The notes under the pieces are model-generated. The model was not told the DNA's origin. It searched no databases and saw nothing but the letters and a program-made list of their open reading frames with translations. Position numbers and translations under genes: made by a program. 64,000 bases of DNA from Roseibium salinum (GTDB lineage Bacteria > Pseudomonadota > Alphaproteobacteria > Rhizobiales > Stappiaceae): the NCBI RefSeq assembly GCF_026240905.1, contig NZ_JAPEVI010000003.1, positions 496,001-560,000 on the forward strand. Direction: 5' to 3'. Below are positions 46,970 to 56,730 of this stretch, piece by piece; positions within the stretch are counted from its first letter, which is position 1, and every line of letters starts with the position of its first letter.

Positions 46970-48232
46970 ATGAATAACAGGACAAAGCAGATTCAATCCT
47001 TCGATGTGATGGTGCTCGGCGCCGGCATCGTCGGAGTCTCCACGGCGATCCATCTGCTCCGCATGGGGCTCGATGTTGTCCTGCTCGACCGCGCGCATCC
47101 GGGTGCCGGCGCATCGTCCGGCAATGCCGGCATTGTCCAGCGCAACGGGTTCGTGCCGCACGCGATTCCCAACCGCCCGCAGGAGCTGCTTGGCATTCTG
47201 GCGAAACAGTCGAGTGCCGTTTCCTATGACCTCAGAACCGTTGTTCGCATGCTGCCGTGGCTGCGGCGCCACAAGGCGGCGGGCAGCAGCAGGGGTGTGG
47301 AGACCTATTCCAGGGTCATTGCGCCGCTGCGTGCCTTTGCCATTGGCGAACATCTGGAGCTTGCCAGATCGATCAATGCGGACAGGTTCTACCGTCAGGG
47401 CGGCTGGCTGCATCTTTACCGCAACGAGAGCGCCTACCGAAGCGGGGAGGTCGAGCGCTTCTATGCCCGGGTTTTCGGGGTTGCCTATCAGGAACTTTCG
47501 GCGGGCGAGCTTGCCAAGCTCGAACCGGGCCTGAAAGCGACCGGCCTGACGGCCGTGCATTGGCCCGAAAGCTGTTCCGTATCCAATCCCGGCGCCGTCC
47601 TCGACGCCCTCTGGCGGGCCTATATCCGGGAAGGCGGCGAATACATGCGCGGCGATGCCGGCAAGCTGCAGCGCCAGCGCGGCGGGTTCGCGCTGGAAGG
47701 CGAGCGCGGACCTGTCTTTGCCAAGAACGCGGTGATCGCGCTGGGCGCCTGGTCGTCGGAGGTTCTGAAAGGGTTCGGCGAACCCTATCCCCTGGCGGTC
47801 AAGCGTGGCTATCACATGCACTACCGGCCGCTGTCGAGCGCCTCGCTGTCGCGTCCGGTGGTGGATGTGGCCAACGGATTTGCCTTGACACCGACCGACA
47901 ACGGCATCCGCCTGACGACCGGTGTGGAACTGGCAGCCCGCGATGCGCCGCCCAATCCGAATGTGATCAAACTCGCCAGGAGACGGGCGGAGGAGATTTT
48001 TCCGCTGGGACGGCCGCTGCAGGACGAGCCCTGGATGGGGTCAAGGCCCTGCCTGCCGGATTCCCTTCCCGTGGTCGGCGCCTCGCCGACGATCCCGCGG
48101 CTCTGGCTCAATTTCGGCCATGCCGATGACGGCTTCACCCTGGGGCCGATCACCGGCCGCCTGCTTGCCGAGATGATCGGGGGAAAAGCCCCTTTCTCGA
48201 CATGTCGGGCCTGTCGCCCCTGCGCTTCGTGA
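46970..48232 (+). CDS. FAD-dependent D-amino-acid oxidase/dehydrogenase (DadA-like)
   Basis: Flavoprotein oxidoreductase of 420 aa as read. The FAD-binding Rossmann motif VLGAGIVGVSTAIHLLRMG is near the start, and PDSLPVVGASP, with LWLNFGHADDGFTLGP near the end, is typical of DadA/glycine oxidase relatives. The last 15 residues (FSTCRACRPCAS) look wrong: adding one base to the G run at 48179-48183 would give SPFLDMSGLSPLRFVT and a stop at 48235-48237 in the shifted frame, a normal DadA end. So the C-terminus is probably altered by an indel or sequencing error. The substrate amino acid is unknown. Confidence 0.85.
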   Translation: MNNRTKQIQSFDVMVLGAGIVGVSTAIHLLRMGLDVVLLDRAHPGAGASSGNAGIVQRNGFVPHAIPNRPQELLGILAKQSSAVSYDLRTVVRMLPWLRRHKAAGSSRGVETYSRVIAPLRAFAIGEHLELARSINADRFYRQGGWLHLYRNESAYRSGEVERFYARVFGVAYQELSAGELAKLEPGLKATGLTAVHWPESCSVSNPGAVLDALWRAYIREGGEYMRGDAGKLQRQRGGFALEGERGPVFAKNAVIALGAWSSEVLKGFGEPYPLAVKRGYHMHYRPLSSASLSRPVVDVANGFALTPTDNGIRLTTGVELAARDAPPNPNVIKLARRRAEEIFPLGRPLQDEPWMGSRPCLPDSLPVVGASPTIPRLWLNFGHADDGFTLGPITGRLLAEMIGGKAPFSTCRACRPCAS

Positions 48233-48314
48233 CCTAGCTGGTTTGCGTGGAACCGTTGGCGCCAACTCGGTTTGTCGGCTTGACCCAACTCAGGGCGTGG
48301 GCTCCTCGCGCGTT

Positions 48315-48670
48315 CGGTGGTCATCGATGGCATGACGTGGCATCTGATCGCTTTTTCCAGAGCGGGGGTAGAAAGGCAGGGCCGACCAAACCCCGAAGCG
48401 GTCATCCCCGACAAGCGTAGCGCGATCGGAGAGCCATTGGTTTCCAGAGCGGGTGAAGGGTGGCAGGGCCGGGCCATCTGTCACAGGTCAGCCTTCCTGC
48501 CGGCGGAAAGGTGGATTGGGGCCCCGATCAAGTCGGGGACGACTCCAGAGGGGAGGTGAGGCCCTGCCACCTGACCGGTGGTCATCGCTGGCATGACGTG
48601 ACATCTGATCGTTTCCAGAGCGGGGGTAGAAAGGCACCGCCCGACCAACCCCCGAAGCGGTCATCCTGGA
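48315..48670. repeat. Direct repeats downstream of the DadA-like gene
   Basis: Copy 1 (48315-48410) and copy 2 (48576-48668) are about 95-base direct repeats 261 bases apart, both containing GGCATGACGTG, CATCTGATCG and TTTCCAGAGCGGGGGTAG. A partial third copy (TTTCCAGAGCGGG, near 48441) lies between. No ORF in this gap (48233-48809, 577 bases) is convincing. This is an accessory, repeat-rich intergenic block. Confidence 0.65.
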
Positions 48671-48809
48671 CGGGGGACGTGGAGATCGGGCTGGACTGGG
48701 GCAAGCGGGGATTGGATCTGCAAGCGGCTCTCGGCCGGAGTGTCGGCGGAAGATGATGTTCTCCGGTAACCTGTTGCGACGTTTCCCGACCAGAGCCCTG
48801 CCGCCCCGC

Positions 48810-49289
48810 TCAGTTCTCGCGCAGCGGCAGGGCGACCGTGTCCTTGACCGTGTTGACCACGATGCGCGACTGCACGTCGGAGACCAGCGTGTTGTCCAGG
48901 AGCTTCAGGCGGAGAAAATTGTCGTAGGTTTTGATATCATCGGTGACGACCTTGATGAGGTAATCGACCGCGCCCGTGATGCGCTCGCAGGTGACGACCT
49001 CGGGCCAGTGATGCACCAGCCTGTCGAACGTCTCCATGTTATCCCGGCTGGGAACAACGAGCTTGACGAAGGAATAGGCGACAAAGCCGAGACCGACGGC
49101 TTCCCGGTCGATGATGGCGGTGATCTGCTTGATGATACCCTGTTCCTTAAGGCGTTTTATCCGCCGCCAGCAGGGCGTCTGGCTCATTCCCGCCTCCTTG
49201 GCGACGTCCGCTATGGAGAGGGAGGCATCCCGCTGCAGGACTCGGAGAACACGGATGTCGGACGGGTCGAGAAGATATTTATCGGGCAT
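48810..49289 (-). CDS. Lrp/AsnC family regulator
   Basis: Leucine-responsive-type regulator of 159 aa. The N-terminal HTH is IRVLRVLQRDASLSIADVAK, then EAGMSQTPCWRRIKRLKEQG; the C-terminal ligand domain (RAM) includes TGAVDYLIKVVTDDIKTY. Such proteins sense amino acids and often control amino-acid catabolic genes. It is divergent from the indolepyruvate oxidoreductase gene across 148 bases, a common pairing, and is its probable regulator. Confidence 0.93.
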   Translation of the reverse strand: MPDKYLLDPSDIRVLRVLQRDASLSIADVAKEAGMSQTPCWRRIKRLKEQGIIKQITAIIDREAVGLGFVAYSFVKLVVPSRDNMETFDRLVHHWPEVVTCERITGAVDYLIKVVTDDIKTYDNFLRLKLLDNTLVSDVQSRIVVNTVKDTVALPLREN

Positions 49290-49437
49290 TGCTCATTTTG
49301 GGAATTTTTATGCGTGATTGGGGTCATTCACCGTGACGATAGCACAGAAATTGCCGAAGAAAAGGATGATATTAATCTGAAGCGCGGGTTGCCTGGAGAC
49401 GCGGGGCGCCCCAAATGCCCGTTGAGGAGGACGTCGG

Positions 49438-52400
49438 ATGAATGTGCATATGCCACCCGTGACCCTGGAGGACAAATACGTCGCCACGGACGGAAGGGTC
49501 TATCTGACCGGCATTCAAGCGCTCGTCCGCCTGTTGCTGGATCGGGCGAGGCTCGATGTGCAGGCCGGGCTGAAGACGGGCGGGTTCGTGTCCGGCTACC
49601 GCGGATCTCCGCTGGCAGGCTACGACACGGAACTGATGCGCGCGCAGCGTCACCTGAAGGGCTACGATATCGTCTTCAGGCCGGGCGTGAACGAGGAACT
49701 GGGCGCGACCGCCGTCTGGGGCAGCCAGAAGCTGCGCGGCGAGGGCGGCGTCGGCCGGCCGACCGCTTATGACGGCGTCTTCGGCGTCTGGTACGGCAAG
49801 GCTCCGGGCGTGGACCGGGCCGGCGATGCGCTGCGCCAGGCAAACGCCTCCGGCACCGACCGCAACGGCGGCGTGCTTGCCCTTGCCGGCGACGACCACC
49901 TTGCCAAATCCTCCATCCTTCCGGCGCAGAGCGAGTTCTATTTCGAGCATGCGGAAATTCCGGTGTTCAATCCGTCGGATATTCAGGACGTGCTCGACTA
50001 CGGCCTGCACGGCCTGGAAATGTCCCGTTTCACCAGTCTTTGGACCGCGCTTATCTGCGTGGCCGACACCATGGACGCCTCGGCGACCGTGAACGTCTCC
50101 CCGGACCGGCTGCGCCTGGTGCGCCCGCTGGACGGCGATCCGCGCAAGGATTACCACCAGAACCGCGACCTTCTTCTCGGCAACCGCCTGGAAACGGAAC
50201 GCCTCGTGCGCGACCTGCGCATCCCGGCCGCGCAGAACTATGTGCGCACCAACGGTCTGGACCGGGTGACCTTCGGCACGCGCCGCCAGGTGAAGCTCGG
50301 CATCGTCGCTTCGGGCAAGGCCTATCGCGATCTCCTGCAAGCGCTGGACCTGATGGGCATCACCGAAGACTTTGCCAGGTCGATCGGGCTTGCCGTCTAC
50401 AAGGTGGCCATGACCTGGCCGCTGGAGCCGCTGGGCCTCAGGGATTTCGCCAGGGGAGCCGAGCGTCTTCTGGTCGTTGAGCACAAGCGTGCCTTCATGG
50501 AGAGCCAGATCAAGGAGATTTCATATCACTGGCCGGAAATGAGCCGCCCGGAAGTCTGGGGCAAACGGCGTCCGGACGGAACGCCGCTCCTGTCGGATGT
50601 GCTGGAAATTTCCATCCAGGAGCTCATCGAGGGCCTGATGGCCTGGCTGCCGGGCGAGGTGGTCAACGACGAAATGCGCGAAGTCGCGAGCCGCATGACC
50701 CGCCAGGCGATGTGGGCGCAGGGCCACGCCGAACGGGCCGCGCGCATTCCCTATTTCTGCTCGGGCTGCCCGCATTCGACCTCGACCGTCACGCCGGAAG
50801 GCTCCCGCTCGATGCCCGGCATCGGCTGCCATGCCATGACGGAAATGGCTGGGCGCACCACCGAGGGCCAGATCGCCATGGGCGGCGAGGGCATCCTCTG
50901 GGTCGGCCAGCAGCCGTTTTCCGGCGATACGCACGTCTTCGCCAATGTGGGTGACGGCACCTATTTCCATTCCGGCATCCTGGCGATCCGCCAGGCACTC
51001 GCCTCGAATGTGCCGATCACCTACAAGATCCTCTATAACGACGCCGTCGCCATGACCGGCGGCCAGAAGGTGGACGGTCAGCTTTCCGTGCCGCAGATCA
51101 CCCGTCAGCTCGAGGCGGAAGGGGTGGAGCGGATTGTCGTCGTCTCCGAGAGCCCGGAAATCTACGGCTCCGGGAACCCGATCGCGGCCGGCACGATGGT
51201 TCACCACCGGGACGAGCTCATGGACGTGCAGAAGGACCTGCAGACCTTCAAGGGCGTTTCGGTGATCGTCTACGACCAGACCTGCGCCGCGGAAAAGCGC
51301 CGCCGGCGCAAGCGCGGCCAGTTTCCGGATCCGGACAAGCGGCTTTTCATCAACGACCGCGTCTGCGAGGGCTGCGGCGATTGTTCCGTCCAGTCCAACT
51401 GCCTGTCGGTCGAACCGCTGCCGACGCCGTTCGGCGAGAAGCGGGTGATCAACCAGTCGAGCTGCAACAAGGATTACTCCTGCATCAAGGGCTTCTGTCC
51501 GTCCTTCGTGGAAATCGAAGGTGCGGCGCTGAAGAAGCCGAAAAAGGCCGATGTCGATATCGATGCGCTGGCCGACGCCCTGCCGCAACCGGTCCTGGCC
51601 TCGCTGGAGCGCACGCAGAACGCGCTGGTTGCCGGTATCGGCGGCATGGGCGTGACGACCATCAGCGCCGTCCTGGCCATGGCCGCCCATGTGGACGGCA
51701 AGCAGGCCTCGACACTGGACATGACCGGTCTTGCCCAGAAGGGCGGACCCGTTACCTCACATATCCGCTTTGCCGCGAGCGGCCGGTCCATCGAGGGACC
51801 GCGGGTTCCGGCGGCAAGCCTCGACCTCTTGATCGCCAGCGACATGGTCGTGGCCACCAATGCGGACCAGCTTGCACTGGCTCATCGTGGCCACACCCTG
51901 ACCGTGGCCAACACCAAGGTCGCGCCGACCGCGGAGTTCGTTCTGAAGCAGACGCTCTCCTTCGACGAAAAGCGCATGGACGCCTCCCTGCGTGAGGCTT
52001 CCGGCACCTATCTGCCCGTCAACGCGGCCGATATTGCCGAGAAGCTTCTGGGCGATGCCATCTATGCCAACATGCTGCTGGTCGGCATGGCCTATCAGAG
52101 CGGCGCCCTGCCGATCTCCGATTATGCGATCGAGACGGCGCTGGAACTGAACGGGGCGGCCGTTGCCAACAACATCAAGGCCTTCCGTGCCGGCCGGGTT
52201 CTGGCTGCCGAGCCGGAAGTGCTGCTGAACTCCATTCCGGCGGAAACCAGGCCGCAGGAATTCACACTGGACGAGAAGATCGCCTTCAATGCGAAGGAGC
52301 TGACGGCCTATCAGGATGACGCCTATGCGGCCCGCTACACGGATCTTGTGGGCAAGGTGAAGGCTGCGGATGCGGCGCACGGGCCCGGCACCTACCGGTT

Positions 52401-52959
52401 GACCCAGACCGTTGCGGACCTGCTTTTCAAGCTGATGGCCTACAAGGACGAGTATGAGGTCGCACGGCTATATTCCGATCCGGCCTTCGCTGAGAAAATC
52501 GCGCAGCGGTTCGAGGACCCGAAGAAACTCAAGGTCCACCTGGCTCCGCCGCTGATTTCCCGGCGTATGGACCCGAAGACCGGCCGGCCCGTGAAAATGG
52601 CATTCGGCCCGTGGATCTTCAGCGTCTTCAATCTGCTGGCGAAGTTCAAGGGCATGCGCGGCAAGTGGTACGACCCGTTTGGCCGCACCGCCGAGCGCAA
52701 GGCCGAGCGGGCGCTGATCGCCCAATATGAGCGGGACATCGCTGAAATCCTGAACCGGCTGCCGGACAGCCAGTACGGGCTGCTGGTGGAACTTGCCCGG
52801 GTGCCTGACCTGATCCGCGGCTTCGGTCCGGTGAAGGAAGCCAATATCGAGAAGGCTGCCGCGAAACGCCGGCAGCTGCTTGGCCAGTTGCACAAGCACA
52901 ATGACGGCGGCAGCGGCGACGGAGACACGTCAAAGAACTTTCTGGCTGCTGCTGAATGA
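49438..52959 (+). CDS. Indolepyruvate ferredoxin oxidoreductase, fused subunits
   Basis: Thiamine-dependent oxidoreductase of 1173 aa that oxidises aryl- or branched 2-oxo acids to acyl-CoA. Order: pyrimidine-binding alpha part (GGFVSGYRGSPLAGYDTELM; LALAGDDH), then a TPP-binding part with CSGCPHSTST, GIGCHAMTEMAGR and VGDGTYFHSG. A ferredoxin-type cluster region follows (VCEGCGDCSVQSNC and SCNKDYSCIKGFCPS), then a gamma-like domain from GIGGMGVTTISAVLAMAAHV. This is the full-length fused alphaproteobacterial form. GAGGAGG (49424-49430) precedes ATG 49438. The divergent Lrp gene suggests amino-acid control. Confidence 0.95.
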   Translation: MNVHMPPVTLEDKYVATDGRVYLTGIQALVRLLLDRARLDVQAGLKTGGFVSGYRGSPLAGYDTELMRAQRHLKGYDIVFRPGVNEELGATAVWGSQKLRGEGGVGRPTAYDGVFGVWYGKAPGVDRAGDALRQANASGTDRNGGVLALAGDDHLAKSSILPAQSEFYFEHAEIPVFNPSDIQDVLDYGLHGLEMSRFTSLWTALICVADTMDASATVNVSPDRLRLVRPLDGDPRKDYHQNRDLLLGNRLETERLVRDLRIPAAQNYVRTNGLDRVTFGTRRQVKLGIVASGKAYRDLLQALDLMGITEDFARSIGLAVYKVAMTWPLEPLGLRDFARGAERLLVVEHKRAFMESQIKEISYHWPEMSRPEVWGKRRPDGTPLLSDVLEISIQELIEGLMAWLPGEVVNDEMREVASRMTRQAMWAQGHAERAARIPYFCSGCPHSTSTVTPEGSRSMPGIGCHAMTEMAGRTTEGQIAMGGEGILWVGQQPFSGDTHVFANVGDGTYFHSGILAIRQALASNVPITYKILYNDAVAMTGGQKVDGQLSVPQITRQLEAEGVERIVVVSESPEIYGSGNPIAAGTMVHHRDELMDVQKDLQTFKGVSVIVYDQTCAAEKRRRRKRGQFPDPDKRLFINDRVCEGCGDCSVQSNCLSVEPLPTPFGEKRVINQSSCNKDYSCIKGFCPSFVEIEGAALKKPKKADVDIDALADALPQPVLASLERTQNALVAGIGGMGVTTISAVLAMAAHVDGKQASTLDMTGLAQKGGPVTSHIRFAASGRSIEGPRVPAASLDLLIASDMVVATNADQLALAHRGHTLTVANTKVAPTAEFVLKQTLSFDEKRMDASLREASGTYLPVNAADIAEKLLGDAIYANMLLVGMAYQSGALPISDYAIETALELNGAAVANNIKAFRAGRVLAAEPEVLLNSIPAETRPQEFTLDEKIAFNAKELTAYQDDAYAARYTDLVGKVKAADAAHGPGTYRLTQTVADLLFKLMAYKDEYEVARLYSDPAFAEKIAQRFEDPKKLKVHLAPPLISRRMDPKTGRPVKMAFGPWIFSVFNLLAKFKGMRGKWYDPFGRTAERKAERALIAQYERDIAEILNRLPDSQYGLLVELARVPDLIRGFGPVKEANIEKAAAKRRQLLGQLHKHNDGGSGDGDTSKNFLAAAE

Positions 52960-53425
52960 CTGCGTGGTGAGAAACCGGCAGGAGGAATGTTCGGACCGGC
53001 GCTTTTCAGCGCCGGTTTTGATTCCAGGCACGTCGTGGCTGCGTTGAACGGGTTTTCCGGTTCCACGCGCCGCTGACACAGGGCCGGGGCGGCCGAATCT
53101 CACGAGCTGGGACCGCCGTTAACGAAAAGGGGAACGGCGGCCTCCCTCACGACAGTGAAAAAGGCAGGCGGCAAAACTTTTGCTTGTGGGCTCACAAGTT
53201 TTTCGCGGCTCATTCTTACGCGGTTAACCGCTTATGAACGTGGCGAAAGCCGATTGTTTTCAATCTTCTGAACCGCCGCAAAGCGACGTAGATAAAATTG
53301 TCCTCAAGTTTTAGAAAAAGACGATTACATTCTGGAAAATCGCGTTTTGCTCTTCTTTAATTCTCCAATCCATCTTCGCTATCAACGCCGTATTTTCGGC
53401 ATTAATTGAGAACTGGTATCGAAGA
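52960..53425. other. 466-base gap before the DUF2336 gene
   Basis: It begins with the terminator at 52995-53019. Bases 53150-53420 become AT-rich toward the DUF2336 start and presumably hold its promoter. No gene was seen. Confidence 0.55.
52995..53019 (+). terminator. Intrinsic terminator of the indolepyruvate oxidoreductase gene
   Basis: ACCGGCGC (52995-53002) pairs with GCGCCGGT (53009-53016) around TTTTCA, followed by TTTG, 36 bases after the stop. Confidence 0.8.
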
Positions 53426-54514
53426 ATGACTGAAGCGTTGAAAACAGAACTGGTGAACTTCTCGGAGCTGACCGGTGAAGCTGGCAGCGCCCGGCGGGCC
53501 GAGCTGGCCCGACACGTCGCAACGTTGTTCGCTCTGACGTCCGACCGTTGTTCGGATGAACAGGTCGACATCTATGACTCGGTTCTCCTGCGCCTTGTCG
53601 ACATGGTCGAGGCTGAAGTCCGGCGCTATGTGGCGGACCAGATGGCGAGCCTGCGCCGCGGCCCGGAAGAAACGATCCGCCGCCTTGCGGACGACGACAT
53701 CGAAGTCGCGGAACCGATCCTTTTGAGATCGACCGTTCTGCGCGATGCGGACCTGATCAGGATCGCGGAAAAGCGCGGCAACGCGCACCGGGTCGCGATC
53801 GCACAGCGCGAGGTGCTGTCCGAAGAAGTGACGGATATCCTCGTCCGCCAGGGCGACCTCAAGGTGAAGCGGAAGGTTGCCAGCAATGACGGCGCCAGCC
53901 TGTCCGACGCCTCGATCATGACCCTGATCAGCGATGCGGCCTCCGATGCCACGCTGCAATTGTCCTTGAGCGAGCGGGGCGATCTGGCCGAAGCGCATAT
54001 CGCCAGCCTCGTGTCTGTGGCCAGTGAAGAGGTTCGCAGGAAGCTGTGTGCGGCCGGCCGCAACCAGGAAGCCGAGCGTCTCGAGGAAGCTGCCGATGTG
54101 GCTGCTCAGCGCATGTCGAACCAGTACTGGCTCGGCCGCTACGACTTCGAAACCGCCCGCAGCCGCGTGCTGCTGCTGGCAAAGCGCGGCATGGTCAACG
54201 AGGCGGCGCTGCGGCGTTTCGCATCCGAAGACCGGTTCGCCGAAGCCGTTGCGACCTTCGCCTGGCTGGTGCGCTGCGGCGTCGAGGAAGTGAGCCACTG
54301 GATGGTGCGCCCGGACCCGGAACCCTTCGTGATCCTGGCCAAGGCCTCGGGCTTCTCGTCGATCACCGTCGGATCGCTGCTGTCGATCGGCCCCTGGCGC
54401 CACCGTCTGACGCCGGAAGTGCGCAGCGATGCCATGGCTCTGTACGAGCGCATGTCGGTCGCGGAAGCCAAGCGCAAGATGGCTCACTGGAACGGCAACG
54501 TTATGAACGGCTGA
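53426..54514 (+). CDS. DUF2336 domain protein
   Basis: Cytosolic all-helical protein of 362 aa. The DUF2336 pattern is clear: ELARHVATLFALTSDRCSDE, LADDDIEVAEPILLRSTVLR and a HEAT-like run of repeated helices (LIRIAEKRGNAHRVAIAQRE). The C-terminal half includes QYWLGRYDFETARSRVLLLA. Function unknown; several alphaproteobacterial members are linked to regulation. It stands alone, with its own AT-rich upstream region and terminator. Confidence 0.88.
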   Translation: MTEALKTELVNFSELTGEAGSARRAELARHVATLFALTSDRCSDEQVDIYDSVLLRLVDMVEAEVRRYVADQMASLRRGPEETIRRLADDDIEVAEPILLRSTVLRDADLIRIAEKRGNAHRVAIAQREVLSEEVTDILVRQGDLKVKRKVASNDGASLSDASIMTLISDAASDATLQLSLSERGDLAEAHIASLVSVASEEVRRKLCAAGRNQEAERLEEAADVAAQRMSNQYWLGRYDFETARSRVLLLAKRGMVNEAALRRFASEDRFAEAVATFAWLVRCGVEEVSHWMVRPDPEPFVILAKASGFSSITVGSLLSIGPWRHRLTPEVRSDAMALYERMSVAEAKRKMAHWNGNVMNG

Positions 54515-54544
54515 TCTGGGCGTCACAAGCCGTGGTTTTCAAGA

Positions 54545-54570
54545 AGGTCCGGTCCTGCACCGGACCTTTG
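54545..54570 (+). terminator. Intrinsic terminator of the DUF2336 gene
   Basis: AGGTCCGG (54545-54552) pairs with CCGGACCT (54560-54567), followed by TTG, 30 bases after the stop. Confidence 0.75.
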
Positions 54571-54676
54571 CCTTTCCGGCAGGCGGATGCGGGCGGACGC
54601 GCCGCACTGCAAGTGCATGGACCTCCTGCCTGAAATCCTATATCGGTCCCGGCATAATCAAAAATGCAGGATCGGA

Positions 54677-55726
54677 ATGCGGATCGGTTTTCAGGCGGGG
54701 GCACTCAACGAACGCGGCATGAGCGTCGCGCTTTACGACTATGCGCTCGGCACCCAGAACATACTCGGCCGCGAGGCGATCGTTTTCTACGATGGCGCCA
54801 ACAGCTCGCCGGCCGTCGTCGACAAATTCAAGCGGTCCTTGAGGCTTGTTCCCGTGCCTGCGGGTGTGGACGGGCGGGCGGTCAGCGACCCCTATCAGCT
54901 CGACTTCTGTTACTACATCCGCGACGGTCGCCGCCGTCCGCTGACCTTGAGCGCCGCGCGTTCGGGCGTTCATGCGGTGTTCCGCCATTTCGAACCTCAT
55001 GGCGATGTTTATGCCTATGTCTCGGACTGGCTGGCAGACTGGATGACCGGCGGCCGGGCACCGGCCGTGCCGCATATTGTCGACCTGCCGGACGTGGCCG
55101 GCTCCATCCGGCCCGAGCTTGGCATTCCGCGGGATGCCTTCGTGGTCGGCCGGTATGGCGGCTTCGATCAGTTCAACATTCCCTTTGCGCAAAAAGCGGT
55201 CGCCCAGTCGCTGGAGCGCCGGTCCGATCTTTATTTCCTGTTCGTGAACACGGAAAAATTCATCTCCCACGAAAGGGCCCTGTTCCTGCCGCCGGTGGTC
55301 GCGTCCGAGGAGAAGACCCGCTTCATCGCGAGTTGCGATGCGGGCCTGAATGCCAAGAAGATCGGCGAGAGCTTCGGCCTGGCGATTGCCGAGTTTCTGA
55401 TGTTCGGCAAACCGGTGTTCAGCTGGGCGGGGGGCATGGATCAGAACCATGTTGCGCTCAGCCCGAGAGGCGAGTGGGTCTACCGTACCCGCCGGGATCT
55501 CGTTCGCCTGCTGACCGGGTATTCCCCGTCCGCGAGCGATTGCGAACTGGCGCGTTCCAGCGTTGCATGCTACCGGCCCGCACATGTCATGAAACGCTTC
55601 GACGAGGTGTTCCTCTCCGGCGCGTGTTCCACGGACGGCCTGGAGCTTTCGCGGCCGTTCAAGGCGGGGCGGTTCTTTCAGGAGAAGATGATGCGGGGGA
55701 AGTTCCGGCTCTGGAAGAGCCTCTAG
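54677..55726 (+). CDS. Probable GT4-like glycosyltransferase
   Basis: Cytosolic or membrane-associated protein of 349 aa. The C-terminal half shows a GT-B nucleotide-sugar site, with SCDAGLNAKKIGESFGLAIA, then EFLMFGKPVFSWAGG matching the GT4 E-x7-E pattern (G-E-S-F-G-L... E-F-L-M-F-G-K-P-V). The N-terminal part (MRIGFQAGALNERGMSVALY) is a degenerate GT-B donor domain. ATG 54677 has AGGA upstream; the frame is open from 54587. The next gene is a GT17-like enzyme 28 bases later, so the pair probably act on one glycan. Confidence 0.75.
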   Translation: MRIGFQAGALNERGMSVALYDYALGTQNILGREAIVFYDGANSSPAVVDKFKRSLRLVPVPAGVDGRAVSDPYQLDFCYYIRDGRRRPLTLSAARSGVHAVFRHFEPHGDVYAYVSDWLADWMTGGRAPAVPHIVDLPDVAGSIRPELGIPRDAFVVGRYGGFDQFNIPFAQKAVAQSLERRSDLYFLFVNTEKFISHERALFLPPVVASEEKTRFIASCDAGLNAKKIGESFGLAIAEFLMFGKPVFSWAGGMDQNHVALSPRGEWVYRTRRDLVRLLTGYSPSASDCELARSSVACYRPAHVMKRFDEVFLSGACSTDGLELSRPFKAGRFFQEKMMRGKFRLWKSL

Positions 55727-55754
55727 CCGCCAGCGTTTTTGAAATCGGATTGCC

Positions 55755-56630
55755 ATGAAACTCTACGACTGTTTTGTCTTCCACAACGAATTCGACCTGC
55801 TTGAGCTCCGGTTGCGGGAGATGGGTGATCATGTCGATCATTTCGTTCTGGTCGAAGCCAACCAGACGCAGCGCGGTGGCGCGAAGCCCTATTATTTCGA
55901 CGAGAACCGGGAGCGGTTTGCGCCCTGGGCGGACAAGATCATCGACCTGCAGATTGCCTTTCCCGATGAACTGCCGCCTGCGCTCGGGGTCTACAAGAAC
56001 CGCAGGAAAAAGGACTGGGAGCGGGAGAACTATCAGAGGAACTGCATCGCCCAGGCTCTGGAGGGTTGTGACGGCGACGATGTGATCCTGCTATCGGATG
56101 TGGATGAGATCGTCCGCTCGTCGGCGCTGGAGCGTGTTCTGCGGGAGCGGCTTTACAGAAACAGGCTGCTGGTCTTCGAACAGAGCCTTCACAAGCATCA
56201 TCTCAACCGTATCGTTCCGGGCAAGACCTGGCTGCTCGGCTCGCGCATGATCGAGAAGAGATATCTGACGACGCCGCAGCAACTGCGCCGCACCAAGGCG
56301 CGGATGACGAAGAAATCCTATCTGCCGGGATTTCTCACCCAGCCCCTGCTGCGGATCCGGAACGGCAAGCTTTCCGGAATCAGCCGGCCGGTGAAGATCA
56401 TTTCCGATGCCGGATGGCATTTTTCCTCCATGGGCGGCCTGGAGGCCTTCAGGACCAAGCTGGAATCAGTCGTTCACGGACAGACGGTCGACACCAGCGA
56501 CATCAGCCAGCTCTACGAGCGGGAACTTCAGGGGACAGAGCTCGTTTCCCACACGGACCTGCCGGCCGCGGTTCAGATGGGCCTGTTCGACCACATGCTG
56601 GAACCGCGGACCGGTCACCTGAAGTCATAG
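55755..56630 (+). CDS. GT17 family glycosyltransferase
   Basis: Protein of 291 aa matching family GT17 (the MGAT3 bisecting N-acetylglucosaminyltransferase family). Segments KLYDCFVFHNEFDLLELRLR, then VDHFVLVEANQTQRGGAKPY and DGDDVILLSDVDEIVRSSAL (with the DxD-like acid pair) are typical. A later WHFSSMGGLEAFRTKLESV segment completes the family pattern. No signal peptide or membrane anchor is seen, so it is probably cytosolic. In bacteria the family is uncommon and its acceptor is usually unknown. It is paired with the GT4-like gene just upstream. Confidence 0.85.
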   Translation: MKLYDCFVFHNEFDLLELRLREMGDHVDHFVLVEANQTQRGGAKPYYFDENRERFAPWADKIIDLQIAFPDELPPALGVYKNRRKKDWERENYQRNCIAQALEGCDGDDVILLSDVDEIVRSSALERVLRERLYRNRLLVFEQSLHKHHLNRIVPGKTWLLGSRMIEKRYLTTPQQLRRTKARMTKKSYLPGFLTQPLLRIRNGKLSGISRPVKIISDAGWHFSSMGGLEAFRTKLESVVHGQTVDTSDISQLYERELQGTELVSHTDLPAAVQMGLFDHMLEPRTGHLKS

Positions 56631-56730
56631 AGCCCCTCTGCCGTGCGATCGTCAAATCATCGCATTGCGTGGCCGGGGGCGCATACGGACCGGTTCGTGT
56701 CGCAAACGAACTCCGCACTTGCCATCAGTC

